A stretch of 64,000 bases of DNA from Gautieria morchelliformis (GCA_015179125.1 WHVA01000121.1:62001-126000); one strand, 5' to 3'; positions 37,501 through 49,600 are shown, counted from the first letter of the stretch. Notes: generated by a model from the sequence alone, not told the origin. Made by a program: numbers and translations.

Positions 37501-39258
37501 CTCCGACACTACAACAGAGTCTAGCACGTGCTTTGGGTTCACTGGCATACGATAAACACGAACATGCGGTTCGTATAGCATTGACATGCTTACTTGGAGG
37601 CGTGGATAAGACGGTCCGTTTAACATGATACTTTAATCAGAGATGCCGATCTTAACTTCCATCAGTCAGAAACATTTTCTTCAAACGTGGAAGCCCGTCG
37701 TAACTGCTTCTCGGCGATTCCTGAACTGCTTTGCACCCTTAAGCTGAGGGTCCCGCAAGGTTAGCCAAGTTCGTATTCTACATCAGGGTGTTTCTTGATC
37801 CTGTCCACGCCGTGTAGTTTTTGAACCAACGATGATACATCAAGTGCTCCAAGCCTACATGAGAGGTTTAGACGACTACACAATTGATGAGCGTGGTGAT
37901 GTTGGCTCCTGGATTCGTATGGCCTGCATTCAAGGGCTCTGCGTGATTATTGAGCTGCTTTTCGACATTGGTCCGAGCCTCGGGCCATCTGGATCACTCG
38001 GCGTATGGCTTCCGCCCAGCACTTATCAGGAGGTACTTGGTGGTATATTGAAGCAAGGTGTTGAACGTCTGGATAACGTCCGTCGTCAAGCCGGCGAATC
38101 TTTCATGAAGCTTCTGAGGAGGGGACCCCCAAACGTAGATGGAAGCGAGCAGTGGGGAGTACATGGCGAACCCCTTATGAAACTACTCTTCCTTGGGTCT
38201 GTCGGCTGCTATTTAGACCCAGTTTCTTATTGTGACATCCCTATTTAGAGGTGACGATGATGTAGGCTGGAATGAAGGGCAGTGGTTTTTCCCGAAGGCA
38301 GTCCGGATACTAGAGGTCGAGATGTACCGTATCCCTGTTTTGAGGGGATTGGTTCTGAGTGTCGGCAGTAAAACGGATAGCACTGTAAGCCTCACTTATT
38401 TCGAGTGTTTTTGGTTTTGGCATCCTTGTGTTGACGTTATTCACAGCAACGCCCTGTTGCCATGTGTCTCACAGCATACATAATGTCCCTACCACATACC
38501 ACCGACAGTGCATCAGGCCTAGACCTATTGCGGCTCACTAATGCTATCATGGATCTAGCTCGGGCAAACCTGGCTTTGAATCACATCGTGATTCCTACCT
38601 TGCAGACCCTGGATTTAATCCTCGATGCAGGGATCCTTGGGGAACTAGGCAACACAGAAGCCGGCACTGAAGTGTACGTACAACGCTATTAACAGCGTCC
38701 CCGCATCTCAGACAACTAACTAACTGTTCTCTCGCAATCAGTCTACAGGCAGTTCTCGACATTGCGACGAAAAACGTGGCACGTTACAAAAACATACAAC
38801 GCATCATGGCGTCAATGAAAATGTGCGCCGCTCTCTCGTCCTGCAGAACAAACACTCACGCTCTGATATGCACACAGAGTCCATGGGATGTTGAGCGTCC
38901 CATGCATGCTTCCAAAGGCAAGGTCGTTCCTGCGAGTGTTCCTTCTCCATGCAATTCCGAAGGTCAGTAACACGGATTCGATTTCATCTGACCATCTGCC
39001 TCACTGGCCGACTCGATAGGTACGTACCGAAACCGCGGAACACTTGTATCTGGTCATGCAGGCGAAGGATCTCGGCGTTGAAACTGACGAAGCGGAAGAG
39101 CTTTTGCTGGATACGGATTGGTAAGTCCGATCAGGTGCTGGGTGCTGTAGGGGGCAATTTTGAATAAATGATGGTACAGGTCTGGGCCCGTGAACACGTT
39201 GAAACTCAAAGTAGATGAATTGGTTGCTGTGTTTGGAGTTGATGTGAACGCGAAGTAA
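34595..39258 (+). CDS. Tubulin-folding cofactor D (TBCD / Alp1 / Cin1)
   Basis: HEAT-repeat chaperone that takes beta-tubulin from cofactor A and forms the cofactor C-D-E complex that assembles alpha/beta-tubulin. The start MDGDGNSFAAFDKAPNFFEA is followed by YLEKMVTPVIDIF, TRLLYTFIKCRGWKTV and WRLRYILLLWLSLISMLPFD. Diagnostic TBCD motifs are present: VRYSASKHLARISARLPPFL, VRDAASYVLWALARS, REIHIRRAASAAFQENVGRL, YRLALVEHLIANTLVHWDQS, DDYTIDERGDVGSWIRMACI and MYRIPVLRGLVLSVGSKTDS. The last exon encodes VNTLKLKVDELVAVFGVDVN and stops at 39258. More than a dozen introns of about 50 nt are needed; all exons read without breaks. Confidence 0.92.
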
Positions 39259-40922
39259 CGGAGGCGGTGGTGACTGCCAAGAATATTTGGCAGGTTTTAT
39301 GCTTCGCCTCCATCGTATACTGGTATTATACGGTGAGAGAGAAGCTTCTGGAATGATCAACGTATACTTATTATGCCAGTGACGAAGTTGAAATTCAAAA
39401 AAGCTTAGTGGCTGTAATGTGTAGTACATCATAAGACAGGAAGATTGGCGCGGGATTGGAAATTATCTCGCACGTTATGCCTGCTCGAAAGAGGACGTGG
39501 CGGACGACATTAAGCTACGCGCCCCTAAGGTGAATGTTTTCGAGACGGAGCGAAAACAACATCATAGATTCATCGTACGGCAGTGCCACCATCTTATAAA
39601 CAACGTTCCCCGACATTCATTCAGAGGTCACTCGTATGGTAGTTCTGAAACGGCGAACTACCCCCGATCCCCACCCTACAAAAAAAGAACCATGCAAAAA
39701 TGTGTTTTCATTGGGAAAACGATAGACTGGATGGACTGTATACTTACCTACCAGTGGGACAGGTTCATAACCCACAAGAGGAGGCCCACATGGGACTTTG
39801 CGCTGTCTGGTCTTGTTTCCTCGTCGAGACTACTGGCATATGATATATACTGCTCCGGGCTCTGCTGGGGTGGCTTTGTCGCCAGGACAAATAAATGTCT
39901 TTGTGCGGTTTACCCATGCAAGCGGACAAGCGGACGGCCAAGGCCACAGGGGGGACGTTGGAGGACTCGCGTTAACTCTTGGTCCATGCGCGACAGCTCA
40001 TTTAACAGTCCCCGAACATAACGATCGTGGCGTGTTGGTGACGGTGTGGCACGGACTCAGTGCTATCTTGATATCACGGCTCCCGCAGGTCCTGTCTTCC
40101 CCCCCCTTCCATCAGGACCATCTCCCGTCCCCCGCTCTTCTCCTCTTCTCTCCGCCTCTCCCGCTCCAACCCCCTCTCCCTTCTCCGCCCCCACTCCACC
40201 CCTCCGCTGCTCCCTCGCATAAGGCTACGCTCTTGCATAAGTACTCCCCCCACACCCGCACTCGCATGTACACACTCGCACCTGCAGCCACCCTCGCCCT
40301 CCCTGGACCGCGGCCCCTCACTGTCCTGCCTATCCTGCATCGAGCATCACCAACATGAATTTCGGTCGACAAATATCGAAATAAGGATATTTACTTCGCA
40401 CAGCATGCAATCGCAAGCTCTCTCGAAAAGGGGGCTCTGAAATCCACTAGGCATGCACCACAGACCAGTTTGGCAACCCTAACTTCCCTTCTTTGTCAAT
40501 CAGCCTTTGATTTGGGTCGTGAAAGACAAGCTGGTATTGAGCGACGTGCGAGTCGCTGAACTGCGAGTGATGAGGGATCATATATACATAGATCACTACG
40601 GGAACGTGGAGGTGACTACATAGTGAACCGCGATTGATACAATTACAGAATGAAACATATTAAAGTCGGCGCAGGGTTCCCAGGGAGTCTGGACGAAAGG
40701 TAGCACCCTCCTGTAAAGTCGACGCAATAAGCACTGCCACCCCTCCCCGATGCATGGACCCGTCGCGGCTGTGATGCCGTACCCGATGGACGAAATTCAA
40801 CTCCCCCTCGGAAAGACGACTCGGAGTGCTCCGCAACGGAAAGCGTACGGGAGACGCGGTAATTAGGAATTATGCGCGAGAAATGTGGTGGATGAAGATG
40901 ATTATTGAAATCAACGCATATA
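39259..40922. other. Gene-poor region with a pyrimidine-rich tract
   Basis: No recognised protein is encoded. A C/T-rich block covers about 40085-40205. An ATG follows at about 40356 (MNFGRQISK*), too short to call a gene but possibly the first exon of one. The end of the region is the 3' flank of the reverse-strand small gene at 40923-41186. Confidence 0.4.
40085..40205 (+). promoter_or_regulatory. Pyrimidine-rich tract, promoter-like
   Basis: About 120 bp almost wholly of C and T (repeated CTCTTCTCC / CCCCTCTCCC patterns). Such tracts stand just upstream of transcription starts of strongly expressed fungal genes. No confident downstream gene is visible, so the role is uncertain. Confidence 0.35.
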
Positions 40923-41186
40923 TCAGCGTTTGTTTGGGGGCGCTGGTGCTGCCCCGGGAAGGCCGTACGACGACTGCAAGGACGCGAACGCGGACGCGTA
41001 GTCCTTGGGAGGCATAGAGAGCGTCGACTCGGTATGAGTGGAGGCAAATGATTTTGTCTCGACGGATGGGGCAGACGTCTTCGGTGATGGGGAACTGCCG
41101 TTGGTAGATTTGGATTTCGACTTTAATTTCAGCCGGTGGAATAAGGCTGTCGCCAATGATGGGGATGGGGTAGGGTGGGTAGGCAT
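40923..41186 (-). CDS. Small hypothetical protein, 87 residues
   Basis: A single open frame begins MPTHPTPSPSLATALFHRLK and continues with a Lys/Ser-rich stretch. It ends in a more ordered segment, MPPKDYASAFASLQSSYGLP, then GAAPAPPNKR*. The short [D/E]Y-x-x-A-F-x-x-L-x-S-x-Y/F-G motif followed by Pro is reminiscent of small conserved basidiomycete proteins of unknown function. No signal peptide or membrane helix. It has no neighbours close enough to suggest a role. Confidence 0.5.
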   Translation of the reverse strand: MPTHPTPSPSLATALFHRLKLKSKSKSTNGSSPSPKTSAPSVETKSFASTHTESTLSMPPKDYASAFASLQSSYGLPGAAPAPPNKR

Positions 41187-41681
41187 GATGCAAGTCGAAT
41201 TGACTGTGATGAACCCGGGATGGGTGGTTTATGAGTATGAGGCATGCTCGTTATGGTCGGCTTATATTTCGCCTAAGCTGCGCTGCGTGAGTCACAGCCA
41301 TCGCAGTAGGCACCTGGCGGTGCCGTTCTGACCCTTGAGGCCTTGACTCAGGCCTTGAGGTCTATCCATATTGGGCTGGAGTCGAGCGCCTGGTGATGAC
41401 TCGGATGTTTAGCCTAGGCTGATGAGAATAATACAACACCGTCATACCTGAGCCTGCGGAGGAGCTTACTTTGCTTTATAAAAGCTGTATGATACTCAAG
41501 TTTGCTGCCCTGAGCCTGCATCCGTGGGGGAACGGGTACCCGATAGTAATATTCGCCGGTGACCACAGCCAGACGCGATCTCACTAATCGGATGATGACT
41601 CGAGCAGGCATCACGTGAGGTTTGACGCGTCGCGTATGCCTAATGACATACGCCTATCCCGCACCTTTTCCTTTGGCAGTC
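41187..41681. other. Intergenic stretch
   Basis: It lies between two outward-facing small candidate genes. It contains the repeated CCTTGAGG(C/T)C motif near 41332-41360. No coding signal. Confidence 0.45.
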
Positions 41682-42027
41682 ATGTGTTACCAGATCCCGG
41701 AGGTGGTCCTGTGATACAGACCACTCCGCTGACCAGACATTACGCTGGCTCCGATAATGATTCACACATGCAGTAATCACATCATCTAGGCCACTACTCA
41801 AGAATCAACTGCTTGCAGCTACCCACAACAGGCTCATGGTCCATGGGACCGTGAAACCCGTGAAGACTGCACAGAATACATGTTGGACTATATCAACGCG
41901 ACCAAACGATTCCACCCTAGCCCGGACCCCCCTCCCCACCCCGCGTCTTGATACTAACTTCCTTTTTGCCACAGACCACATTCAGCGCCAAACCAAGCAC
42001 CCCCGCTGCGCGCCCTAGACCCCGCCG
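41682..42027 (+). CDS. Candidate small spliced gene, unidentified
   Basis: ATG at 41682 gives MCYQIPE, then an intron of about 86 nt (GTGGTC...TCATCTAG) joins in phase to ATTQESTACSYPQQAHGPWD and RETREDCTEYMLDYINATKR, then FHPSPDPPPHPA. A second intron with a perfect TACTAAC branch site and CCACAG end (about 41948-41977) would lead to a Pro/Arg-rich tail; the phase of that junction is ambiguous, so the end is uncertain. The peptide has three Cys and a helix-like EDCTEYMLDYINATKRF segment. No family is recognised. The branch site and open frame are the main evidence. Confidence 0.4.
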
Positions 42028-42433
42028 CCGTCCCCCGCGCTCCTGACCGTCGACGCCCCTGCCTGCCCGCACACCCGTCAGCTCTTCCCGAATGCCCCCC
42101 AAATTATTTGTCTTATTTATATCCAATTTTGGGGCACAGCCCTATGTAGGGCAAATTCTACAAAGCGCCCGTCAACATTGTTTTCTAGCTACCCTCTCGT
42201 TCTCTATCTCCGCTTGTGCTCCGTCCTGGGTGTGTCCATGCCTGTGTGGGTGTCTTTGCGCATGGCGCGTGTGGGTTCCGATTCTGTCGTCTACCGTTCA
42301 TCTTCTCCCCGTCGCCCCGAATACCCCATATCACACGAGCCGCACTGCCACACCACAAACAGTGCCTGCTATTCACAATAACTCATCTCTTGGTCCTTAC
42401 CCGACTGGAAAGCCTTGGCGAAACGTCCTTCAA

Positions 42434-42775
42434 TGATCCTTTTGATTTGCGGCCGACCATGCACGAGGCCGTACATCCCTATACCTTTATTTGCCTGCGA
42501 TCACATCCGTGCTGCAGCCGCTGATTTTGAGAGGCCACCCGACGTAGTCTGCATTTTCAAGTGGACACCACCAATTGTTATCCGGCACTCGATCAAAATC
42601 CGCACTGTCAAGTGTACGGCTAATGGAAAAATTACCATCGAGTGTCACAGATTCCCGGAACCACCAGGCTTACGGGTTCCCCAACAGATTGCTGTTGAGG
42701 CTTCGGTCGCAGATACTGCGTGCGGACTGTCCGAAAAGCAATTCAGAAAGCATGTTCGACTTCGAACAAGTTGAG
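42434..42775 (+). CDS. Hypothetical open frame, 113 residues
   Basis: An uninterrupted frame from an ATG near 42434 encodes MILLICGRPCTRPYIPIPLF, later VVCIFKWTPPIVIRHSIKIR and TVKCTANGKITIECHRFPEP. A TATTTATA box with CCAAT lies upstream near 42112-42122 and the intervening 300 bases are C/T-rich. No family is recognised and chance cannot be excluded. Confidence 0.22.
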
Positions 42776-43261
42776 TCGACCACACCACAGACAGAGGGGT
42801 CACCGGGGCGTGGTGAGGCCTTCATGATCTCCACATGGCGCCCATGCACTGAAACATCATACTTAGGCCTAAGTCTCGCCGTTGTGGCGAGGATCATCGA
42901 ACAATTGCGAGGCCAACTTGAGAGTTGGTTCTATACTGAATGCAAGGTTCCAAGTTTTCTTTCCTGAATGATACCATTTATCCTACACGATCCTTCTTCC
43001 GTCCGCTCGAATAGTCGCGCCTCCTCGACCTCCTCGCATGGCTATCGTTCCTGGCATATATGGAAGCAATATGTCCTGTCTGAGCGGAATACATAGCCTC
43101 GTGGAAGCTCTGTCCAGTCCGCGCAACCTGACCCTCCTCCTTCGACGATATTCACTCGACAAATAAACTGTCTGGCAAGTTCTTGATATTCAAAGGACAA
43201 GTATAATATATACGTCATCTGAGAGTTCGTTATCATTCTCTAAATGTCATGCATACACGGT

Positions 43262-43336
43262 GTCAACAATAGCTATCCCCCTACTAGTGAAAAGCGGTCA
43301 TGCTGCCATCAGACAGGGAGGACAGCTATTGTTGAC
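43262..43336. repeat. Inverted repeat with 13-bp perfect arms
   Basis: GTCAACAATAGCT (43262-43274) is exactly complementary to AGCTATTGTTGAC (43324-43336), with a 49-nt loop. Immediately after it, CGGTGTGACACCG (about 43343-43355) is itself a perfect short palindrome. Confidence 0.85.
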
Positions 43337-43429
43337 CCTATACGGTGTGACACCGACTTTAAACTTGTAGAGATCCTTTGTATGTTTTCCCAAACATGTT
43401 GTTGACGGTATTTTACGACAGCGACAATC

Positions 43430-43508
43430 CAATTTGTACAGATACCTTAAACAGAGGTCAAGATCGCCAAAGGTGCGATCTAGACCTCTGTTTAACCTGT
43501 ACAAATTG
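43430..43508. repeat. 79-bp near-perfect hairpin
   Basis: Arms CAATTTGTACAG...TTAAACAGAGGTC and GACCTCTGTTTAA...CTGTACAAATTG pair along almost the full length, with a bulge near 43442-43446 and a short loop around CCAAAGGTG. Transcribed RNA would form a long stem. Confidence 0.85.
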
Positions 43509-43550
43509 AGGCGTGATGAATAGTCACTAGTCAATATTCATCGCGCCTTT
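43509..43550. repeat. Second hairpin adjoining the first
   Basis: AGGCGTGATGAATA pairs with TATTCATCGCGCCT (one mismatch) across a 12-nt loop and is followed by a T run, a terminator-like shape in form only. Confidence 0.75.
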
Positions 43551-44128
43551 TTTCAGATGACAAACCTGGTTAGTAGTCCGAAATGGGACCGCGCTGACCC
43601 ACCATCGCCGAAGGAGGCATCATTTCCGGTTGACCTCCGGCCTCACCATCATATATCCCGCTCGCCATGTCAAAGTCGACGAGTTTGACCAGGATAAACC
43701 CCCACAATGGGCCTCTGAAGCCGGAGGTACGTCGATGTAAGGATGCCTATTCTAGATGGCTTCGAGCTATAGGTCGAAGTAGATTACTAGAGTCGGGGTA
43801 GTAGATTCGATGTCAAGCAGCGACCTTCAGTCGCTGCCTTATATACATGAAAGCCTGTGCTTATCTTATTGTCTCCTTTGTCCTGGTTATTTGTAGCGGC
43901 GGGGCTTGTTGGGCCAAGCTTACGGACGATGCATCATTGATACCCATACCATTACTTCCAGGGTATGAGGTCTCTATAGTGTCGGGTATTAACTTTGTCG
44001 TTCTCATCCCAAGGCTCCCCACTTCCTATCCTTCTCCGCACTGCTCAATATCACCCATATAGCTGTAGCTCTAACATTAATCGACGCACAAAACCATCAT
44101 GGGCCATGACTTGCTTTATTTCGCAGAC

Positions 44129-46427
44129 TTAGTTCATCTGTCTCCTGGCTGCATCCGGTGCCACAAAACGTGGCGAGTCCCAACCAACCCCGATCTGAAC
44201 CTCCATGCGAGATTCGAGCAGTCTGTCAATGTCCACCTTCACCTCGGCTGTGTGGAGTTGGACAGTTGCGCGCCAGGTGCCATGCACATTTTCGGTCAAT
44301 ACTACCCTCGTCAAATCAGAGAATTGGGGCAAAGGGACTCCGTCCCTTTCCCACTCTATAGTGTAGAATTCAGTAGGGGACCCTGGGTTAGGTTTGCGCA
44401 GCTCTCCAAAAGGGACCAGGGTAAGCTGCAGAACCGCCGGTGACTCCAATGTAATGTGTCCGACAGGTAGGGTGACCGAGAAATCATCAATCAAAGAGAC
44501 ACGCTTCAGTAAGGACAGCCATAGCCCCTCTAAGCAAACGCTGCAAAAGCTGGTGGAAGTGACGACCCGCATGAGACACTGTTCATTGGTTGGCCGATAT
44601 GTAGTGACATTTTGATCCGAAAAGGTAGGGAAGGCGCCATAGTATCCATGGGTGGAATTGAACCTTGACAAGTTCGTTAGTAACAACATAAAAAGAATAG
44701 TATTGTAATATCGCATGCACTCAGTCTCGTCACCGTATTCGATTATTTCCGCACTACAGAGTTGTGCCGTACCCTCCAACGCGGTATCGCCGAGAGTGAA
44801 GTTAAGTTCATGTTGCCCGGGTGGTAAGGCTAGTGACTGATAGATATCGTAATGCCATCTATCTAAACCAATATTTGGCCGTGGCTTCCAATCCAAGTTT
44901 TGGCCGTCTAAATAAACGTTTAGATGCTCTGCTGCCGGCAAACCCGAGAGGGAAAACCGGACGAGATATCGAGAGTAAAGTCCTGACGACAAAAAAATTC
45001 CAGACCAAGAAGCCGTCTTGTTCAAAATAGTCCAAGGATACGCTTGGTAAGGCATAACGGCACGTTCTTCACGGGGTGCTTCCCCTGGTGAAAGTGACGA
45101 TGACAACCAATGGGACCACTTGAAAGCAGGAATGTCAACAGTGTTCTCTGCTGCATTAACACCAAAGTAAGCATAGCCCCCGTCGTATTCTTCTCCTTCA
45201 AAGAGGTCAGTATCTAAGAAGGCGGCACAATAATATCCTCACCCACGCCTATAATCGAGTGTCCAAGTTCATGCCTGAGTACTAGGGGCCCGTTCAGTTC
45301 AGAAGCGGTCGATATACTGACGACAAGATCAACTCCGTGGTACGAGTCGAGTGAGGTTTCCGATTACTCACGTAAATTCTCCTCCAAGTCCTACAGTACC
45401 AACGCATGGTCTGTCAGCAATCGAGAGGGTCGAAGAGATGTTTTACCTCCATACAGCGGATCGTTGCCGAGGAGAATTGGGTAATCACATTGACTATGGA
45501 GAGAGAGGCATGCATCTCGAGCCACGTCTCTTTTGCTGCAGTAAACTGCGCGTAATTCCGTACCATCACGGTATAAGCCATACGTGGTACTGACCGTCTA
45601 TCAGCCGACGTTTTTAGTTACGAATTTAAAAATGTACAAACTCTTTCGGAACGCCGGCAACGCCTATGCCACTCTGAGTAAACCCAAATCAGTTACTTAG
45701 AAGTTATGAAAGGAAGGGGACAGACCTCTTGACTTGGTGAGAAGGCAGCCCAGAAATTCATCAAGGGTTGAACCGTTGAGAAAGTTTGGTTTTGGGACAT
45801 GTCTAACGCCAGCCTTTTGGCATCAGTTAGGAATTTATCCTTTTCATGGAGAGCGTCTACAAGACAGTCAAGTCCAGTTTACCATGTACGCCACGAGGTA
45901 TTCACTGGACGCAAATAAGCTTACATACATCCATCCGAAAAGAACGTCAAGTCTACTCGGTTTTCTGAGGGACCTGACAGGACTAAAGGGTGCAACTCTA
46001 GATCAGAGTTTTTGACAGGAGGGGCTACCTCAAATGTACGTTGGTCGGCGTGGATCATGGGAGAAAAGTCCCCCAGAGGCTCTGGGGCGATCAAGTTAGG
46101 GCATAGCTCTTGTGCCTTCGTCCAAACATTGCTGGGTACATAGCCGATAAGCTGCAGCTGCTCTACGCTGGATACAACATGGTGATGGTCTAAAGCATCC
46201 CTAAATAGTTTCCTCTGGACAACAACGTGTTGGTCGTCCAGCAAGAGGCGATGCTTTTGAGTATTGGTGAATGAAACCACGGTGCATGATATATCCGACT
46301 CGCGAAGCAAGGTAAGGGCCACTGGCAGCTTGGAGGCAAGCCCTGAACTATTATATGTCACGGTGAGAGCACTCCTGACATACGCAACAACAAGAAAGAC
46401 GGTAAAATGTAACCCGCGTAGATGCAT
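44129..46427 (-). CDS. Secreted or lumenal M64-family zinc metallopeptidase
   Basis: The first exon begins MHLRGLHFTVFLVVAYVRSA, a hydrophobic N-terminus that looks like a signal peptide. A jelly-roll-like pro-region follows (DISCTVVSFTNTQKHRLLL, QLQLIGYVPSN). The catalytic part starts with PLVLSGPSENRVDLTFFSDG, typical of the peptidase M64 (IgA-peptidase) family. The zinc site is LRHELGHSIIGVGEEYDGG near 45300-45200, an HExxH motif with the downstream Glu, split by an intron. The C-terminal half (RYLVRFSLSGLPAAEHLNVY, GQHELNFTLGDTALEGTAQL) is beta-rich. A short hydrophobic run ILFMLLLTNLS near 44670-44700 may be intronic. The stop is at 44129. The substrate is unknown; M64 was first defined in gut bacteria and is widespread in agaric fungi. 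Confidence 0.83.
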
Positions 46428-46639
46428 GATGATATAGTGCAGAGCAGAGTGTGACGGAGGCTAATTATAATTATGCCAGGTAATGCGTTCCATTTTGGGT
46501 TACTAGAAATACGATGAGATGAATGAGATGTATTGATGATGCAAAGGAGAGTGCAAGAGGCCGAAAGTGATCAGTGTAAAACTTAAGTTTAAAGAGAGTA
46601 AAAAGGGAAAGAGTGATCTCTGGAACCAGTTACTATTAA

Positions 46640-49600
46640 TTAACGACGGGGTCGAGCAGGGATAACAACCTCTTCAGAGGTTTGCCACGGTATCTCTCCG
46701 AGCTTCTGTCTTGATGGGCGAACCTTTGTCCTCATAGCTGTCATCGGGCTTCCTAATCCGACATCGGATGCCGTACGACGAACTCCATGACCTCGTTTTT
46801 TTGGAGCAACCGAGCTCTTGGGGGTAGAGGATGCTTTCAGACCTTGAGGGGGTGTAACGACAGGCATTATCTCCTTGGCCAGTTCTCGAACCAACACCGC
46901 GCCATCCTGCCTGCTCAATTTCTCCACTATGTTATAAATACCGTAACGCTCGACGAGACACGCTCGATCGGGATGCACGTCGCAAACCGTGCGTAGAATA
47001 CGCAGTAAGTTGAGTCGTACAACCGCCTTGCTATGACTTAAACGGTCGATGATCCGATGGAAGAACTCAGCCTTCGCGACACCGATCGTAACAGTGGTCG
47101 AGATACGACAGATCTTCAGAAACGGATCCAGCAGATTCTCGAAGGAGTTGGCCTTAGCTGTGACAAATGCATTCAACAGTGCCTGCGTGGACTCGGGGTG
47201 GGCTAATACGTCTTCAACCCGAGCAATTTCATCCTGGAGCCTGTCGAGCAGTGAGGCCCATTTAAAATGAACTCTTGAGGCAAACACCCACCATGCTAAG
47301 ATGGCCTCAAGGGCGCTAACTTGAAAGTATGGATCAAGGAGGAGCTTTAGGTACATGGAGAGACCGTCATGTTGCCATAGCAGTGACCGACAGCTTTTCC
47401 CCGCACTGGCAAGATCACAAAGAATGGAGAGAGCAAGCTGCTTCAATGGTGAGCTGGTCTCGCCGATTCGTTTGAGACTTGAGATGATGCCAGCCTGTGC
47501 GGCCTCTTCTTGCCTGGATTTATTCAAACGACATAGATTAAAGCACGTCTGGAAAGCGTGATTCGAGACTTCCTGAAGAGGGACGTTTGCATCGTAACGC
47601 ACAAGGGAAGACGGTCACTTACCGTGCTGTGGGGACCAGAGCTTTGCTCATCCAAAATACGTATGAGTATCTCTAGCGCGTTCGCATTCTGTAGGACCTC
47701 AAGCAAAGTGGCATTCATCGACAGGTGTTTGACTGCTTTCAGCATGAGCACTAGGAAGTCTGGTTCCAAGAGTTCGCAAGCACGTAGTAGACCTGGAATA
47801 GAGATTTTTGTCAGAACACGCAAGTACCTATGACTGGTTCTTAGCCACGTACGTCGGACAACCTTTCGGGTGCCAAGAGCCTTTCGCACGTGAAAATCTT
47901 GCTGCGACACCTGACAAAACACTAGGATGATTTCGATTATCTTTGTCTTCATTTCCGCAGTTGCATCCCCACGACTCGCCATCACGTTCAAGAGGGCTAA
48001 CGATAATGGGTCCAGCAAGCCTTCTCGAATGAACATTCGACAAAAGTCGTTCTTCGGAGTAGGGCTATGCAGGTCAAATACGCTTCCGATTCCGTTGAGC
48101 GCGTGAACAACAAGGTCGGTTTGATCAGCATAGTCTTCGTCCAAGAGATCCACAAGGACTCGGAGACCACGGCAGCTGGGTAAAAATGATATCGAGAAGT
48201 GAGGATGAGTACAGATGGAGTCAACCTACGAAATGAACATCTGGAGTGTTAACACAGAAGAGTGACACAGCAAGCGGATGAAATTCGATGCTTCAAGTCG
48301 ACACTCCGAAGAATGTTTTTTGGAAGTGAAACCTACTGACAATAAGCCATGGACAATGACGACAGGAGCCCACTAACCCATCAAAACGGGAATGCCTCTA
48401 AATGCCGCATGGTTATCAAGGGGCCCGCGAAGCACAACCAGAAGCTCACCCTATCAGGCAGAAGCCCTCTAGAATGCCCAAGTCACACGTAACCAGCTGT
48501 TAAAAGGTAATGACTCCTCCGTAAGATGTACGGGGAATTATTTCAGACAGACCAGATTGACAATCTGAAGAAGTCTCAAGATGACATCTCTGGCAGGCTT
48601 TGACTCCAGCACTTCCAAAATGGCCAGCAATCCATGCGAAGATACCATTTGTCCTTGCATCTCAGGGGCTTCGACCATTATCGCTAACTGCAGGCTTTCA
48701 GTCAATCTCGACCGCACAGGTAGAGTAATACAGACCAATTGATCGCACGCGTCTCGTAAAGCAAAATCGGGCGCGTTGGGCACGAGTTCGTCGATGAGAC
48801 GATTAACTGTGGTGCACAGCCTCGCATGTTTATCGCGCACAAGGTTGGCTTCTAGATCGTCCTCGACGAATCCTTCATCAATCTGATTAATTGTGCTTGA
48901 GCATAAACCCATGAGATGTCCATATGTGTTATGGAACAAACCTCGGCGAATGGATCTTCCTCATCGGAATCTTCATCCCCTAGCTATAGCAGGCAATGAA
49001 GCAGTCGGTTTAATTGGGTAACTGAGAGACTTACCCAAGACCGGTTAGTCAGCTGCAACGTTTCAGGCTGTTCGGCCACTTACATCCCTTCCTTAATTAA
49101 GAGCCTGGCATGAAACATTTTGACATACCGGCTCCATTTGATTTTGCGAAAACATCCTCATAATTCTCGTCTTCTCCTTCTGTATAGCGGCCAAAATCAC
49201 TCGAACTCAGAGCTCGCCTGGCATCGGATCTACCGACAGATCCACCGACCGACGAGGCGCGAGAATGCGAGGAGGCGATGGGAGTAGCTCGCATACTCTT
49301 AGATTGGTCGAGAGGGAGAGGCGCGGTTAAGGGTGAAGGCTCGATTTTTCCCAGCCCAACCGTCTTGATATCATTAGGGTGGAAGAGGCCCCTCCGCAAC
49401 GAGTTCTTCATCTAGTACGTTTTCAATCACCTTGACAGCCATGATATATTCCAAGAGAGCACCTTAAAATCTGCAACCTTTTCTTCCAGCTCACCATCGT
49501 CACTAATGTCGGAATAGTCTTCTACAATGGAGCTGATTTCGGGAGCAGGAGGCTTGACTAACGAAGTATTCCCGGAGGAGGCTGGACTTCGATTTGGCCG

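Larger units (their letters stand above)
42776..44128. other. Gene-poor region with inverted-repeat cluster
   Basis: Apart from the hairpins listed separately, the only possible coding frame is at 43847-44062: MKACAYLIVSFVLVICSGGA and CWAKLTDDASLIP, whose first 23 residues look like a secretion signal. It lacks splice support and overlaps TATATA immediately before the ATG, so I do not call it. Confidence 0.4.

Noticed and set aside
43521-43556. Hairpin followed by T run as a terminator
   Set aside because: Intrinsic terminators of this kind are a bacterial feature; in a fungal nuclear genome the shape has no such meaning.
43847-44062. 71-codon frame with a signal-peptide-like start
   Set aside because: No splice support, no cysteine pattern typical of small secreted proteins, and TATATA lies directly against the ATG; too weak to call.
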